Source: Artemia franciscana (taxonomy: Eukaryota; Arthropoda; Branchiopoda; Anostraca; Artemiidae). Taken from it: a stretch of DNA of 64,000 nucleotides. Both the position numbers and the translations under genes were made by a program. Positions 46,030 through 57,200 of this stretch are shown here, one piece after another. Where the stretch lies: positions 26,459,658 through 26,523,657 of the forward strand of contig NC_088873.1 in the NCBI RefSeq assembly GCF_032884065.1, given 5' to 3'. Below the pieces are notes generated by a model. It had not been told where the DNA came from. It searched no databases and saw nothing but the letters and a program-made list of their open reading frames with translations. Numbering within the stretch: the stretch's first letter is position 1; every line of letters begins with the position of its first letter.

Positions 46030-48870
46030 GCAGAAAGCATTACTTGATGTGAGAATTTTAATTTGTATTTTATTGTTGGGATATATGAGGGTTGCTGTTT
46101 TGTGGGGACTACTGGTGAGTTGATTTCTTTTCCTTATATTTTTATATTTAGATATTGGTTAGTATGTTTATGACAAGTTTTATGATTCTTTATTTATTGT
46201 ATGCCGTTTCCCAAATAATGGGCCATTGAGCCCTTTGGGAATTTGTTTTTGTTTATTGTTATTTTATGAAAACAAATAGAACTTGAATTTGAAAAACTTA
46301 TTGAGCTTGAAATTACAGTGAATAAGCTAGCATCAGATTTAATTTGTATAACCAAGCTTCAGTCCCAAAACCTGGATACTCTGAAGATGGCTCATTTTAA
46401 TGAGTTTATTAAACTCCACCCACATGATCATTACCTTGGTAAAAAAAAGGGTGGGAGGGTAGTGATTTTGTGTCATGATAATTTGTTGCCAAGAGAAGTT
46501 AATGTTCCAGGAATAAATGAGTATGATGAAATAATTTGGATTAAAGTTAAACCAAAAGTTCTCCCATGCCCATTAACAAATATTATTGTTGGTAGTTTTT
46601 ATTATTCACCTGGCCAAAAATTTGTAGCAGTGTAAAGATTTTTTGGAAAACTCCATGCATTGCTTGAGTACCTCCAGTATAAATATCCAGATGCTGGGAT
46701 CCTACTTACCAGTGACAGAAATGAAATAAATATAAGTCAACTTTGTCAGGAAGCTAATTTAAAACAAATTGTTAATATTCTAACCGCAAAAGGTGGTACT
46801 TCCCTTGATGTTATTTGTACAAATATGCATGAATTCTATCAAAGACCCAATTTCCCACCCCCCACTTGGTGGCAGTTACCATCTTATGCGTTTGCTAAAT
46901 CCAATACAAGGTCTTATCTGCAAGCATAAATTTGATGTATTTAAGTATTTACCAACTACTGATAATGGTCTACTCAATTTTGGTACATGGCTTTCAGAAG
47001 AGCAATGGGAAGATGTATTTGCTGCCAACAATTTGAAAAAGAAAGCCAAACTTTCCAAGAAAACTGATCAATGATTATTTAATTCATTTTCCAGAAGTCA
47101 AAAAGAAAAAAATGTTCTAATGTTAAGCTGTATATAAATGATTCAATAAAAAGTTTAATCCACCAAAAATTAAGATTGTCCTGTCAAAGAAGAATTGAAG
47201 AAGCTAACCTACTAAGAAAATCCATAAGGAAGCAGATTTGGAGAGCTTCAGCTCAGTATTACCATAACAAAGAAAGTGAACTCTTTAAAGCATGGCTGAA
47301 GCAGTGGTATAATACAGTCAAGAAAATTAGTGGTAAAACAGTCAAAATGTTGACTACAGCTAACTCATTAAATAAACACCTTGCTAGTATTGTATAAACC
47401 CTTCTAGCTCTCTCATGTCATATTCTTCCACCCCTAGCACCAGACCAGGATATCCCTGATGTTGAGGCAGAAATACATAAACTAAAGAGAACTTCAATAT
47501 GCCCCCTTGACATTCCAATCAATTTAATAAAAGTATTTCCTGATAAGTTATCAAAACCTTCATCAAATATTTTTAATACAATCACTAGAAGTGGTTCATT
47601 TCCTAAGTGCTGGAAAAAAGAATACATTAAACCCATACAGAAGAAAGGTGTTAGATTGGATTTTTATGGAATTCGACCAATCACCTTAACACTAATATTC
47701 TCTAAACTATATGAGAGTTTTGCAGTAGATTGGCTTAAAACGTGGTCCTTGTACTTATTGATGAACAACAATTTGGAAACATGAAAGGTTTATCAATGAC
47801 ACATTACCTGGCCAGTCCCCTCAATGCTGTATATAAATTACTTGATGAGCCAGATACCTGGCTCAGTCTCCTTTTAAATGACCTCCAAAAAGCTTTTGAT
47901 CTAGTTAGTCATAATGCGTTAGTTGAAAAATTGCTGAATGAATTTAATGTCCCCCATTTTCTAGTCAATATTATTGCATCTTTTCTGTCAAATAGGAGTT
48001 GAGTTGTTAATTATAAAAATGTTTATTCTGATTCACTCCCCATTTCTTGCGGAGTTCTGCAGGGTATGCTTTTAGGTCCTTTACTATTTTTGGTAATGAT
48101 TAATAATCTTGCTAGTGAATCAGCCAATCGATGGAAGATTGTGGATGACATGTCGTGCTCAAAAAGAGCATAAAAAATATTAAGAGCAGTGCCATGGAGA
48201 TTCTCCAAGACGTTGCAAGTGAAGCAGCCCAGTCAAAAATGAAAGTGAACTCCCATAAATCTCATATTATGACATTTAGTTTTCTTAAATCAAAGCCATC
48301 ATTTGTAACCCCAATACCAAATGAAATAATTGTAACAGAAACTAAACTCTTAGTGGTCACACTGACAAGCAATTTGAAATGGGATGCCCACATTTGTTCT
48401 ATTGTTAAACAGGCTAGTATGTCTCTGTTTCTCCTTAAGCTATTTGCTAAATTTTCGTGCCCAAAAGCACATATCCTCCACTTTATACATCTTTTCCACA
48501 GATTGAGCATGCTTGCCCAGTGTGGCATTTCAGTCATATGGTGGATCAGTCCAATAGGCTAGAAATTATCCAGTCGAGAGCCCTGAGAATTATTTACAGT
48601 CAGGGCAAAGTGTCTTACATTCTCCTTCACTAGGAATTCCACCTCCCTACCTTAGCAGCTCAACGTGTTACTCTTTGTACCAATTTCGGAAATAATCTGC
48701 GTTTTAACCCACCCTTTAAATGTATGCTCCCAATCCATTATTGCCCTCCAATCAAACCTTGATCAAAAGTACAAAAAATCCCAGTTTTAAATCCTATTAA
48801 TGAAAGAACTGAGCGCTACAGAAAGAGCTTTGTGCCAGCGTTTGTTGATATCATGAATAAATGAAATTTA
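45676..48870 (+). mobile_element. Jockey/CR1-lineage LINE relic with rare VDD reverse transcriptase box
   Basis: This is a decayed non-LTR element on the plus strand. In order: the LLEETDLAELFE region (45680); an interruption of about 220 bp (46048-46270); endonuclease pieces (KLASDLICITK near 46320, GGRVVILCHDN near 46455, ILLTSDRNEINISQLCQE near 46700, TSLDVICTN near 46800); a linker; then reverse transcriptase (LDIPINLIKVFP near 47505, YGIRPITL near 47665, QQFGNMKG near 47770, LQKAFDLVSHNALVEKL near 47885, SCGVLQGMLLGP near 48050, and RWKIVDDMS near 48135 in place of a YADD-type box). It ends with a C-terminus reading ERTERYRKSFVPAFVDIMNK and TGA near 48862. Many stops and shifts make it inactive. 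It sits in MRPS21 intron 1, in the same orientation as the gene. Confidence 0.85.
46208..46241. repeat. nested hairpin in a 220-bp insertion within the LINE
   Basis: TTCCCAAA (46208-46215) pairs with TTTGGGAA (46234-46241). Inside it, GGGC (46220-46223) pairs with GCCC (46230-46233) around CATTGA. It is in the segment that separates the SNAESIT and NKIELE parts of the LINE frame. Confidence 0.75.
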
Positions 48871-51381
48871 TAATGCATCATGTTAATGTATCATTTATAT
48901 TGTTAATGTGTTAAGTTTTGTTAGTTTCATTTTATTCATTGTACTCACTGTATTTGACAGGCCAGTTTGACTGACAGTCTATCACTGTAGGCAATGTTTT
49001 AATATTTCACTTATATGCTTATGAAGACTAGCTGACTGAAGGCAACAAGTTCGTTATTTTTATGTTGTGAGAGTTTCCTTGGTAATAAAGTACTTCTATT
49101 CATACACTCATTTTTATTCATTTTACTTATGCTACTTACTTTTTACTTATGTACTTATGTTTGTGTACTTATGTACTCATTTTTATTCATTGTACTCATT
49201 TTTATTTGACAAGCCAGTCGGGCTCATTACTGTAGGCTATGTTTATGTATTGAACTTATGTGCATATGTTTTTTTTATATGCAATGTAGGCTAGCTGACA
49301 GAAAGCAACAAGTTTGGCAGTTTTATGTTGTGACAGTTTGCATGTTAATAGAGTACTATTCACAAATCCAACATTTTGAAAGCAGATAAACTAGGTAGTT
49401 TACAATCTTTCCTTGAGTTTTGTGGGGGTATGGCATCCCTAGAGGTATTACTATTAGACTTTGTGGCCCTTTGAATAAAATTACTTTTCAAAATATTTAT
49501 CAGTGTAAAGCAAAGCACTTAAAATGGCAAGAGGAGGGAGATTTTTTGCCTTCCATTCCTTTTCAACTTCCCTCTTAACACGATCATAAATTTCCAACAG
49601 AATACTTTTAGCCATTCTTTTGATTAGGTATTGCTATTGTACCCTTTTGGCAACTCTTCTGCATGCAGTGGGTTTTGATTTTGTTTGAAATTGTTCTCAA
49701 TGCTTTCTAAAGGTTTGACCTTTATACCCTTGGATATGATTTTCTTCATAATACACTGACATTGTTAAGGAGAGTGGTAGGTCTTTATTTAAGAGGGGTG
49801 GGGGTACATTTCAATTAGGATTATGGAGGGATGGGTGTTTGTTGTTAGGGAGGGGGCAGATGTCTCAAAAAGTGAATTTTAATGTCCCTTTGAATTTTTA
49901 CAGCCACTCCTTTCATATGAAGTGCCTTTGAGAAAAAATAATAAGTAAATAATAAAACATTGAAGCCTTAAGTCTCTTTACTGTAGGCAATGCTATAGCA
50001 TATGTCTGACTTAAATCGGTGAGTAGAACTTTCAATATCCTTTCTAAGGATCATTCAAAATTACCCAGGGGTTATATGGGAGGAGTGATTTCCTTGAAAC
50101 AAAAATTGGACCTAGTACCTAAGTAGGCAGTCTGCATTAATCTATAGGGACAAAATTCTTGCCTATTGTAATTTTGGAATTGCCTTTTATTTATTTTGCC
50201 TTGGTTTTGGTTTCAGTCTTTTATCTGTCTCATTACAGTTTGCTTCAAAAGGTTAGGTGTTTTGTGTTTCATATCTACCTTTTTTCAATGCTGAAGGTTG
50301 CATGATAAAGGTGTTCTGCCAAAATATCTGCTATGTGTTTTTGGTTCTTTTCCACAGGCTGACAATTACCCTTCTTTTTTTGTCATAATTTCCTAGGCAT
50401 AGTTACTAAAGACCATATACAGTTTGGCTTATTTTATTTTTTCAATTTGCTTTATTTGGCATAATAATTATAATGTTTAGAAAGGGTATTGAAAGCAAAT
50501 ATCTTTTAGTTCAACTCTCTGCAGGGAAAAATTATAAAATGCTGAAAAATACTGTGCTTTAAAACATTATAAACTACTCATATGTCATTTCTAGAAGTAT
50601 ATCACTTTACTTTACCCCCTCTGTCCTACTAGACAAATATGTAGCCCAAATTATATATATACTCAGTGAATTTTTAATAGCTTGACTCTTTTGTTCTTAT
50701 TAGTCTAACAGTAAATAAATTGGAGGAAGAAAAGAGTCACACTATAGAAAGTTCATTGAGTATACATGACTCAGGCTTTGTATTTATCCATTGGTGTAGT
50801 TCAAAGTAATGCACTTTTAGGAACGTAAGTAAGTATTTTAGAATGTTCTGAAGTAGTTTCTAGATTTTTATAGTGTTTCTTTATGAAGAGCTGAACCACT
50901 AAATATTTAGTGCATTGGATAGAGAATCAATTGGTAGCCTATATGTTTTTTTTCTGGTTTCTGCCATATGCCATACTTTTATTGCAAGTTTTAAGGCTTC
51001 CACTTGAATTCTTAGTTTGTTCATATTAGCAAATGGTTTGAAGTATCAGTAAAAGTACATTAGCAAACCCACAGATTGGGATATGGTTAATTTCCTAATC
51101 AGATTAGAAAAAGCAAATACCATTCAACTCCCCATTCTGTCCTCTTTCCAAAGTAGTGAACCATCACTACTTTCACCATTACATCCCAGCCTACTCCTTA
51201 CTAATGCTTGTATCTCACACATTATACGTACTATAAAAGAATTCATAATATTGGTTTGAAAACAATTCATCCATTATTTCAAATCAGTTCTGTAAGATAT
51301 GTAACCAAACACAATAGAAGGCAATAATTTTGAATTCTGATGTTTTTTTTTATGATGAGATGATCAATCATCAATAGTAAA
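48871..51381. other. MRPS21 intron 1: LINE 3' flank with tandem repeat, then unassigned
   Basis: From about 48940 to 49355 a unit of roughly 250 bp occurs twice, each copy containing TTTGACA(G/A)G CCAGT, CTGTAGGC(A/T)ATG, TAGCTGAC and AGCAACAAGTT or GGCAACAAGTT phrases. This is probably a tandem 3' UTR or satellite. The remainder, about 49400-51380, shows no gene. Confidence 0.45.
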
Positions 51382-51513
51382 TCTATATATATATATATAT
51401 AAATAAGTTGTCTGTATGTCTGTCGAGTGACGTCATTATAAGGATTGAGCTGTATGTAAACTGAAAAAGAAAAAAAAACTGAAAAATAAAGGAGAAAAAG
51501 AAAAAAAATGAAA

Positions 51514-51593
<80 letters not shown>
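51514..51593. repeat. (AT)n microsatellite and second Helitron-like 5' end
   Basis: A second TCTATATAT start at 51514 is followed by nearly 80 bases of AT repeat and then ATAAATAAGTTGTTTGTCTG. This parallels ATAAATAAGTTGTCTGTATG after the first start at 51382. Confidence 0.85.
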
Positions 51594-51598
<5 letters not shown>

Positions 51599-51930
51599 GT
51601 TGTTTGTCTGTCTGTCCGCATATGACGTCTAAATTATTTCACAGGTTTTAGGTCCGAGAGGTTCCAGATTCAAATCTTGAATACAAAAAAAGAAAAAAAA
51701 CTAAAAAAGGTAAAAACCACAAAAAAAATAAAAAGAAACTACTAAAAAAAACTAAAATAGCTAAAAAGCTAAAAAAAAGATAAAAAATTAAAAAAGAAAA
51801 AAAAACTAAAAGAGGTAAAAACTACAAAAAAAAACTAAAAAGAAAAAAAACTCAAAACTAAAAAAGAAAACAAAAACTGAAAAATAAGGGAGAAAAAGAA
51901 AAAAAAACTAAAAAAGGTAAATATATTCAA

Positions 51931-52011
51931 GCCGAAGTAGCTGAGTTGGTAAAGCGTTATGTTCCAGGTTTTAGGTCCGAGACGTTCCAGGTTCGAACCT
52001 CGGCTTTAGCA
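51931..52011 (+). repeat. tRNA-like SINE-type unit (A and B boxes) inside the Helitron
   Basis: The segment starts GCCGAAGTAGCTGAGTTGGT and ends GGTTCGAACC followed by TCGGCTTTAGCA. The A box TAGCTGAGTTGG and B box GTTCGAACC fit RNA polymerase III promoters. The acceptor arms GCCGAAG and CTTTAGC pair at six of seven positions (one wobble), and the D stem GCT/AGC pairs. The T arm CCAGG/CTCGG has one mismatch. The anticodon stem does not form well, so this is tRNA-derived rather than a working tRNA. A-rich sequence follows it, and a partial second copy (TTTTAGGTCCGAGAGGTTCC) lies at about 51646. Confidence 0.75.
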
Positions 52012-52149
52012 TTAATACAAAAGAAGAAAAAAAAACTAAAAAAGGTCAGACTGGGACGGTCTTACCTTGACCGGGGGGAATATAAATGACGACCGGGACA
52101 CTCAAAGAGAAATTACACACCGGGACACAAATGACGACTGGGACGTATG

Positions 52150-52216
52150 TATCGACTGACGTCATGTTTGTGTATCGACTGACGTCATGTTTGTGTGTCG
52201 ACTGACGTCATGTTTG
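52150..52216. repeat. 22-23-bp direct repeats with TGACGTCA
   Basis: TCGACTGACGTCATGTTTGTG occurs nearly exactly three times in a row, the last followed by TCGAC. Each copy contains the palindrome TGACGTCA. Another TGACGTCA is at about 51427 near the Helitron 5' end. Confidence 0.9.
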
Positions 52217-52317
52217 TCGACTATAAATGACGACTGGGACACAACTACGACGGGGACGCCGGGGGTACAGGGGGGATATATAAATGACGATGGGGACACA
52301 GGGAATGTTTGATTAAC

Positions 52318-52446
52318 AATCACCATCAACAAAGTTCAAGGGCAATCATTAGAATAATGAGGTATGGATCTGAATACGGATTGTTTTTCCCATGGGCAAT
52401 TATATGTTGCATGTTCAAGAGTCGGTAAACCTGATAATCTATTTAT
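52318..52446 (+). pseudogene. Helitron helicase C-terminal fragment (motif VI)
   Basis: In one frame the sequence reads TITINKVQGQSLE, two stop codons, then GMDLNTDCFSHGQLYVACSR and VGKPDNLFIC. The INK-QGQ-L and GQLYVA-SR-------L-I pattern is the last motif of Pif1-family helicases in Helitron RepHel proteins. The remaining helicase and the Rep nuclease are absent. The two adjacent stops (TAA TGA) show it is dead. Confidence 0.93.
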
Positions 52447-52601
52447 ATGTTTTATATGTAGGTGGGACACAGGGACACAACTACAATGGCGCGCAACTAG
52501 TATGGCGGGTAACGACTTATGCGCGGGGGGGGGCTTGAGGGGTGCGAAGCGCCCCCCCAACTAGGTGTTGGGGTGGCGCGAAGTGCCACCCCAACAGCTA
52601 G

Positions 52602-52894
52602 TGACACTATATAACTGACTGATGGAGGTAGTAGCAACTTTTGTGGATTTTACTTATTGCCACAAGGACAAATAGACAAGATCACATGTAGAAATATGGT
52701 GTTTTAACTAGGGAATTATAATCCTCAGGTCAGTGAAAATAGGGATAGATGATATCTTAGCCTTGGTAAATTTGGTGTAGGAAAGCAAAACATTACTGAT
52801 TGTACCCTGCTGTAATTTTGTTGGTACAACAATCTAGTCATCCTAAATTCAGTATTTGGTCATAACAAGCATATAAATCGAAATCGCACGTATT
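52602..52894. other. unassigned intron spacer
   Basis: This is plain AT-rich sequence between the Helitron end and the RTE fragment. Confidence 0.3.
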
Positions 52895-53115
52895 TTGATA
52901 AGATGGCCAACCTTGTTGATTATGTTACTGAAAATTGACAACTGGCAGGATCAATACAAACACTAAGGTACATAGGATACTGTTGTTGATGCTAAAAGCG
53001 AAAATTACAATCTGGTAGTGTCTAGGCTTAATTTAAAGCTGAAATTTAGGAAATGTACCCACATTCCAAGAAGCTATAACATTGGTAGACACCTAGATAA
53101 GAATTTGATCTTAGC
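52895..53115 (+). mobile_element. degraded RTE endonuclease fragment
   Basis: It aligns by eye with 10555-10790 of RTE copy 2: AACCTTGTTGATTATGTTAC for AACCTTATTGATTATGTTAT, then GGCAGGATCAATACAA, then TTTAAAGCTGAAATTT. Substitutions and small deletions are frequent, so it is much older than the three young copies. It ends about 140 bp before MRPS21 exon 2. Confidence 0.88.
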
Positions 53116-53254
53116 TCTTAAGCCACATAAATACTAATAATCAATGTTTGTTTCCACATTTTCTTGTCATGTCAAATTTAATGAAACATTAACATGTTGT
53201 TATTTTAATTCAAATTTTTGTCACACACTTTTAACATGCTCTTTTTCTATTTAG

Positions 53255-53321
53255 AATAATGGGATCTGAAGGCTTGTTAGATCAATTCAGAAGAACGCAA
53301 AGATATGAAAAGCCTTTTCAG
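53255..53321 (+). CDS. MRPS21: mitochondrial ribosomal protein bS21m, exon 2
   Basis: This 67-nt exon follows the pyrimidine-rich acceptor CTTTTTCTATTTAG and ends CAG|GTGAGA. It supplies one base for the junction arginine, then 22 codons: IMGSEGLLDQFRRTQRYEKP, then FQ. The G-LDQFRRT-YEKP pattern is the central part of bS21m. It ends in phase 0, and the next exon begins with the arginine-rich stretch. A degraded RTE fragment lies about 140 bp upstream. Confidence 0.92.
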
Positions 53322-55539
53322 GTGAGACCTCTGGTTGATCTAAACTTTTCATCTTGCTACTAGTATTATTAATAGTCTGCTTTTAAATGTAGCTGTTCTA
53401 TTCCACACTTTTATACAGCTTCTCAATTTTAGACAATTGAGGCGTGCAGACTCTTCCAATGATGTGTGGAAAGGATCTCAATGGAAAATTATGACTTTTG
53501 TGATAGTTCATGTCCCTTCTTCCTCCCATAAGAAACGCTCTTGTATTGTTACTTCTAAAACCACCAATGCATTTACTTTTGATATTAAAAATCAGAATGC
53601 ATTCTCTGCATTGAACAAGTTTTAGTCAATGTTCTTTTGTTTTGTAAATCAGGTGATTGCGCATAGTTTGTTTTGAATGAAAATAAATAAAATATATGAC
53701 TCCTAGCATACAAAACTCAATCAAAAAGGGATATTCAACTATGCAAATTTAAATATACAGGATTTCTGGTGTATTACTGAAGCCATCCTGACCTCCATTC
53801 TGTGGACACCTTTTAGCAGATGTGTTTTAGCCAACCATTTTGTTGAAGATATCTTTTCATGTTCTGTTTTTTTTTAATATGTTTAAATAAATGTGCATCA
53901 AGGTCATTTATGAAGACTTCTATCTTGTTGTCTTAAAAAAAAAGTTTATGTCTTTTTATAAATAATTTTTACTTTGTCTTGTATGTAGCAACATATACAG
54001 ACCACCATGAAGGCCCTTTCACCTCTTAGGGGTTGAATAAGGACCAGAAATGATGGCTGGTATGGGCACCCCAAAACTAATAGATTATCTTGTTCTTTAA
54101 AATGTTGAGAATTTGGTTACAGATTGTAAATTCTGTTTGACAGGGGAGAAGTGCTCACCAACAGACTAAAAGTTGTCTTAGATTTTTGCATCCTAGCAAT
54201 GTTGCTTTAAAAATCTTGAACTATTTATGGAGGATACAGACTCAAGCAAAATGCACTGTAAGTTTTCATCAGAAGCAGGTGATACTTGTTTGCTTTGCTT
54301 CCTCACTTTTGTAGATTGAAAATTCTTTACTGATTTTGGTTCAAATAAGCTGTAACATACTCACCAAATCAGTTTACAGCTTGGATTTACCTTGTTTTCT
54401 GCTTTGTCGGTGTTTGAACTTTTTTGCACTGCACCATCGAAGTTCTGCATCTTAGACTTGGATTCTTTATACCCTGAATCAGTGCTTAGCTCATTTTTGC
54501 ACCATTTATAGACTGGATTTTTCTTTAATCCAAATTAGGACTCTGCTAGTTCTGCACCAGACCAAAACTACCTGATCAAAATTTTAAACTAGCAATTTCT
54601 TTGAAAATAGTCAAAAGGATCAATTAACATGCCTCTAGGGACTGCATGACCCCCACAGGGACTGGGGTAAGGGCTGTAAATAATGCAAATTACGGATTGT
54701 TACCAGATATGTTTTTATAACGGAAAAGGTGGTCTTTTGTGAAGCTTGATTAGGAATTGATTTGAAACTGCTAGGGGTTTGTGTAAAAATTATTACACAT
54801 TTGTTTTTATTCGTCTGGAGGGGTATGGAGGGCCTGAAAAGTTTTTTTGTCAGTTTTAAGTAAGTAGGCTAGTTGTAAACCAAGAAAAAGCTAATATACA
54901 AAAAAAATTCAGGATAGCCCCCCCCCCCCTCAAAAAAGTGGCCTAAACAAAAAATTTCTTGATTGGCTTCAAACTTACATCTTTTATGCTAAGGGTACAC
55001 CAATGCATTAGAAAAAAAAAACAGGGCAACAAAATGCCAAAAACTTTTTTCGATAGTCATTTGTATGGAAGGGTGATTGCAAGAAGGATTTGAGAGTTTC
55101 AGTACTGATCTTGAAGTTTAAAAGTGATACGAGAGTAACAAACCTTCTTCCATGCCCTTTTGTTTTATTTGACCTTTGCCTTAGATCCTTGTGATATTTG
55201 GATCAACATTTGGAGATGGCCATTTTGCACAATCACATCGAAAGGTCTAATTATTATGGCTTTGGCGTTGTCAGTCACCCCCATAGTCTGAGTGGCTTGT
55301 GGTCCTTATCTAAGTGAAGCACTCAATGCTTGCTGATAAATTTTAGTAGAAAAGGTGGTTTTGGTTGGTTTTGGATGTTTGATCAGTTAGCAGCTTTTAG
55401 GGAACATTTGCCAAGCCAAGATTTCTTGAGTTTTCTAGGGTTATGCTCTGGAAACGATGCACGTATCTGAGTAAATTAACAGGCACCATGTGAATCCAAG
55501 GCTCGAGAGCTGAACCAAAACCCTCAGAGTGTTGGATGA
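53322..55539. other. MRPS21 intron 2, unassigned
   Basis: No further exon was found. A frame at 53437-53625 preceded by TTTTAG is discussed under rejected items. A C-run is near 54920. Confidence 0.4.
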
Positions 55540-57200
55540 TCAAGTGAATCACGAATTTTGACTTGGGGAAGAGGGAGAGGTAGATCGCGAGACACTTAGT
55601 TTGTCTAGGTCATATAAACCACATATCTGTAATGTCTCAGGAATAGCTTGGGGGCAAAGTTATACCTTTCAGATGCTATGGGAGAAAGGAAAGGGGAGAG
55701 TGGGGTAAGTGGATCCCAAATTCTCTGATGGGGGAAGGGGAGGGTGTTAACCAATTTTTGCCTCTAATACACCGAAAAGTTTTTGCACAATAAGCTGCTA
55801 TTGGACTGATAATCTATGCACAGTTAAAACAGATTATGTATTGCCATGTTATCAAAATGCCAGCATTTCAGTAGAAACGAACTAAATCAAAGGCAGTATA
55901 TGCATCAGTGTTATCAAAATACCATTTCTACAAAATCTCGTGAAAGGGTCGGGGTATGAAGCTAAAACTCTCAGGTAATAAAGAAAAAGAAAGGGGGAAG
56001 ACAGTGGGTATTAGAAGTTAAATATAGGAAATGGTGTAGCTAAGCATGTTATGTCTCTGATCCTTCTGAACTTTTTGCACTCTAATCGTCTATGGAAATC
56101 AGAATCTATTTACGTCTAAGTAGCAATGTAAATCCATCAACAGTATGTGATGCCAGCTTATCAAAATAACAAAGCTCTAACTTCTCGCGAATGGCTTTTG
56201 GCAATTTGTAACTTCCAGGGATTTTTGTTGTTTTTTTTGGAGGGAGAAGGTAAATGAACCTCGAGTGTTAATTTGGACAAGAGGGTGGGCTAAAAAAAAA
56301 AAAAAAATGTCCACTTAAACATTTGTGTACCATAGACTTCTATTTGTTTACAATTAAGCATTGAGGTAAATCGAAAGATTTTGTTTTGCCAGGGGATTAA
56401 GACGGTTTATCTGCAATATCTTGGGAGTGGCTTTGGGGTTCAAATTGAAACTCTCGGCGTGTGCTTTGGGAGGGAGGTGATTAAGTAGACCTCGAATCCA
56501 GAATTAAGAGGTGGGGTAGGTGGGAATGTTTTATATTTTTTTGTCTCTAATCGGTTCAAATTTTTTTTACTTTGAGCCCTTGTTTGACTACGATCTGTTT
56601 CCGTTGGTGTGAGAATGTGACGTTCCATAACCGTGCATTATCAGGTTTTCAAAACAGTGTCTCAGTATTGCCTCAAGAACAGCTTGGGGTATAGACTTGA
56701 AATTTTCAAGGGGCCTTGGCTATGTGACCCTTGAAATTGGACTTGGGGGAAGAGGCAAAGGCTAATAAAAAAAACATTTAGCCTATCGAGACTATCGAAA
56801 TGACATATGTGTAATGTTTTGGGTACAACTTGTGAGGATTGATCTGAAATGTTTAGAGTGTTGAGGGGGAGGAGATGGCGAAGGGACTTCGAATTGTGTG
56901 TTTAAAGGAAGGGGTGTGGGTGCCAACAGATGCAGGCCTCTGGTCTACCTAAAAAAAATTGGGCGTTGTTAGACCCAGTGAAGCTTTAAATCTATTCTTG
57001 GTTATGTAGTGAAGTAAATCAAAAGACGGTTTTTTCCTCCAGGCTTTCAAACAGTGTACCGCTATCTATAACATTTTGGGAATAACTATGGGATTGGCTT
57101 CAAAATTTCAAGGAGTGTTTGGGGAGGATAAGGGGACTCAACATATTATGTTCAGAGAAATGGATAAGAGCACCAAAACATTTCGAACAAAAACTGGCCA
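55540..57200 (+). repeat. diverged roughly 250-390-bp repeats, block 4
   Basis: This is the longest block of this family. The phrase order ATATCTGTAATGTCTCAGGA, AATAGCTTGGGGGCAAAG, CTTTCAGATGCTATGGGAGA, GGGGAAGGGGAGGGTG, TTTTTGCACAATAAGCTGCT, ATTGGACTGATAATCTATGC and GTTATCAAAATGCC returns about six times with strong divergence. AATCTATT-like phrases fall near 55813, 56104, 56343, 56590 and 56990. Orientation is as in blocks 1 and 2. Confidence 0.65.

Larger units (their letters stand above)
51382..52601 (+). mobile_element. Helitron (non-autonomous, with helicase remnant)
   Basis: The element starts TCTATATATATATAT at 51382 after A. It ends with an 11-bp hairpin (GTTGGGGTGGC 52567-52577, loop GCGAAGT, GCCACCCCAAC 52585-52595) followed by AGCTAG, with T next, so the insertion lies between A and T as rolling-circle Helitrons require. 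TC at the 5' end, CTRR (CTAG) at the 3' end and the subterminal hairpin are all present. Within it, 52320-52440 encodes the end of a Helitron Pif1-type helicase. The interior also has long A-rich tracts, a tRNA-like unit and 22-23-bp repeats. It lies in MRPS21 intron 1, in the same orientation as the gene. Confidence 0.9.

Noticed and set aside
51436..51621. Minus-strand frame with an isoleucine-tyrosine repeat.
   Set aside because: It is only the translation of the AT microsatellite.
51931..52011. A functional tRNA gene.
   Set aside because: The anticodon stem does not pair, the acceptor and T arms have mismatches, and the unit is embedded in A-rich transposon sequence.
53437..53625. Possible third MRPS21 exon after TTTTAG, with an arginine-rich start (RRADSSNDVW).
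   Set aside because: The residues do not match bS21m, and the exon at 63967 continues the protein exactly (YEKPFQ then TRRRIN-E-CK).
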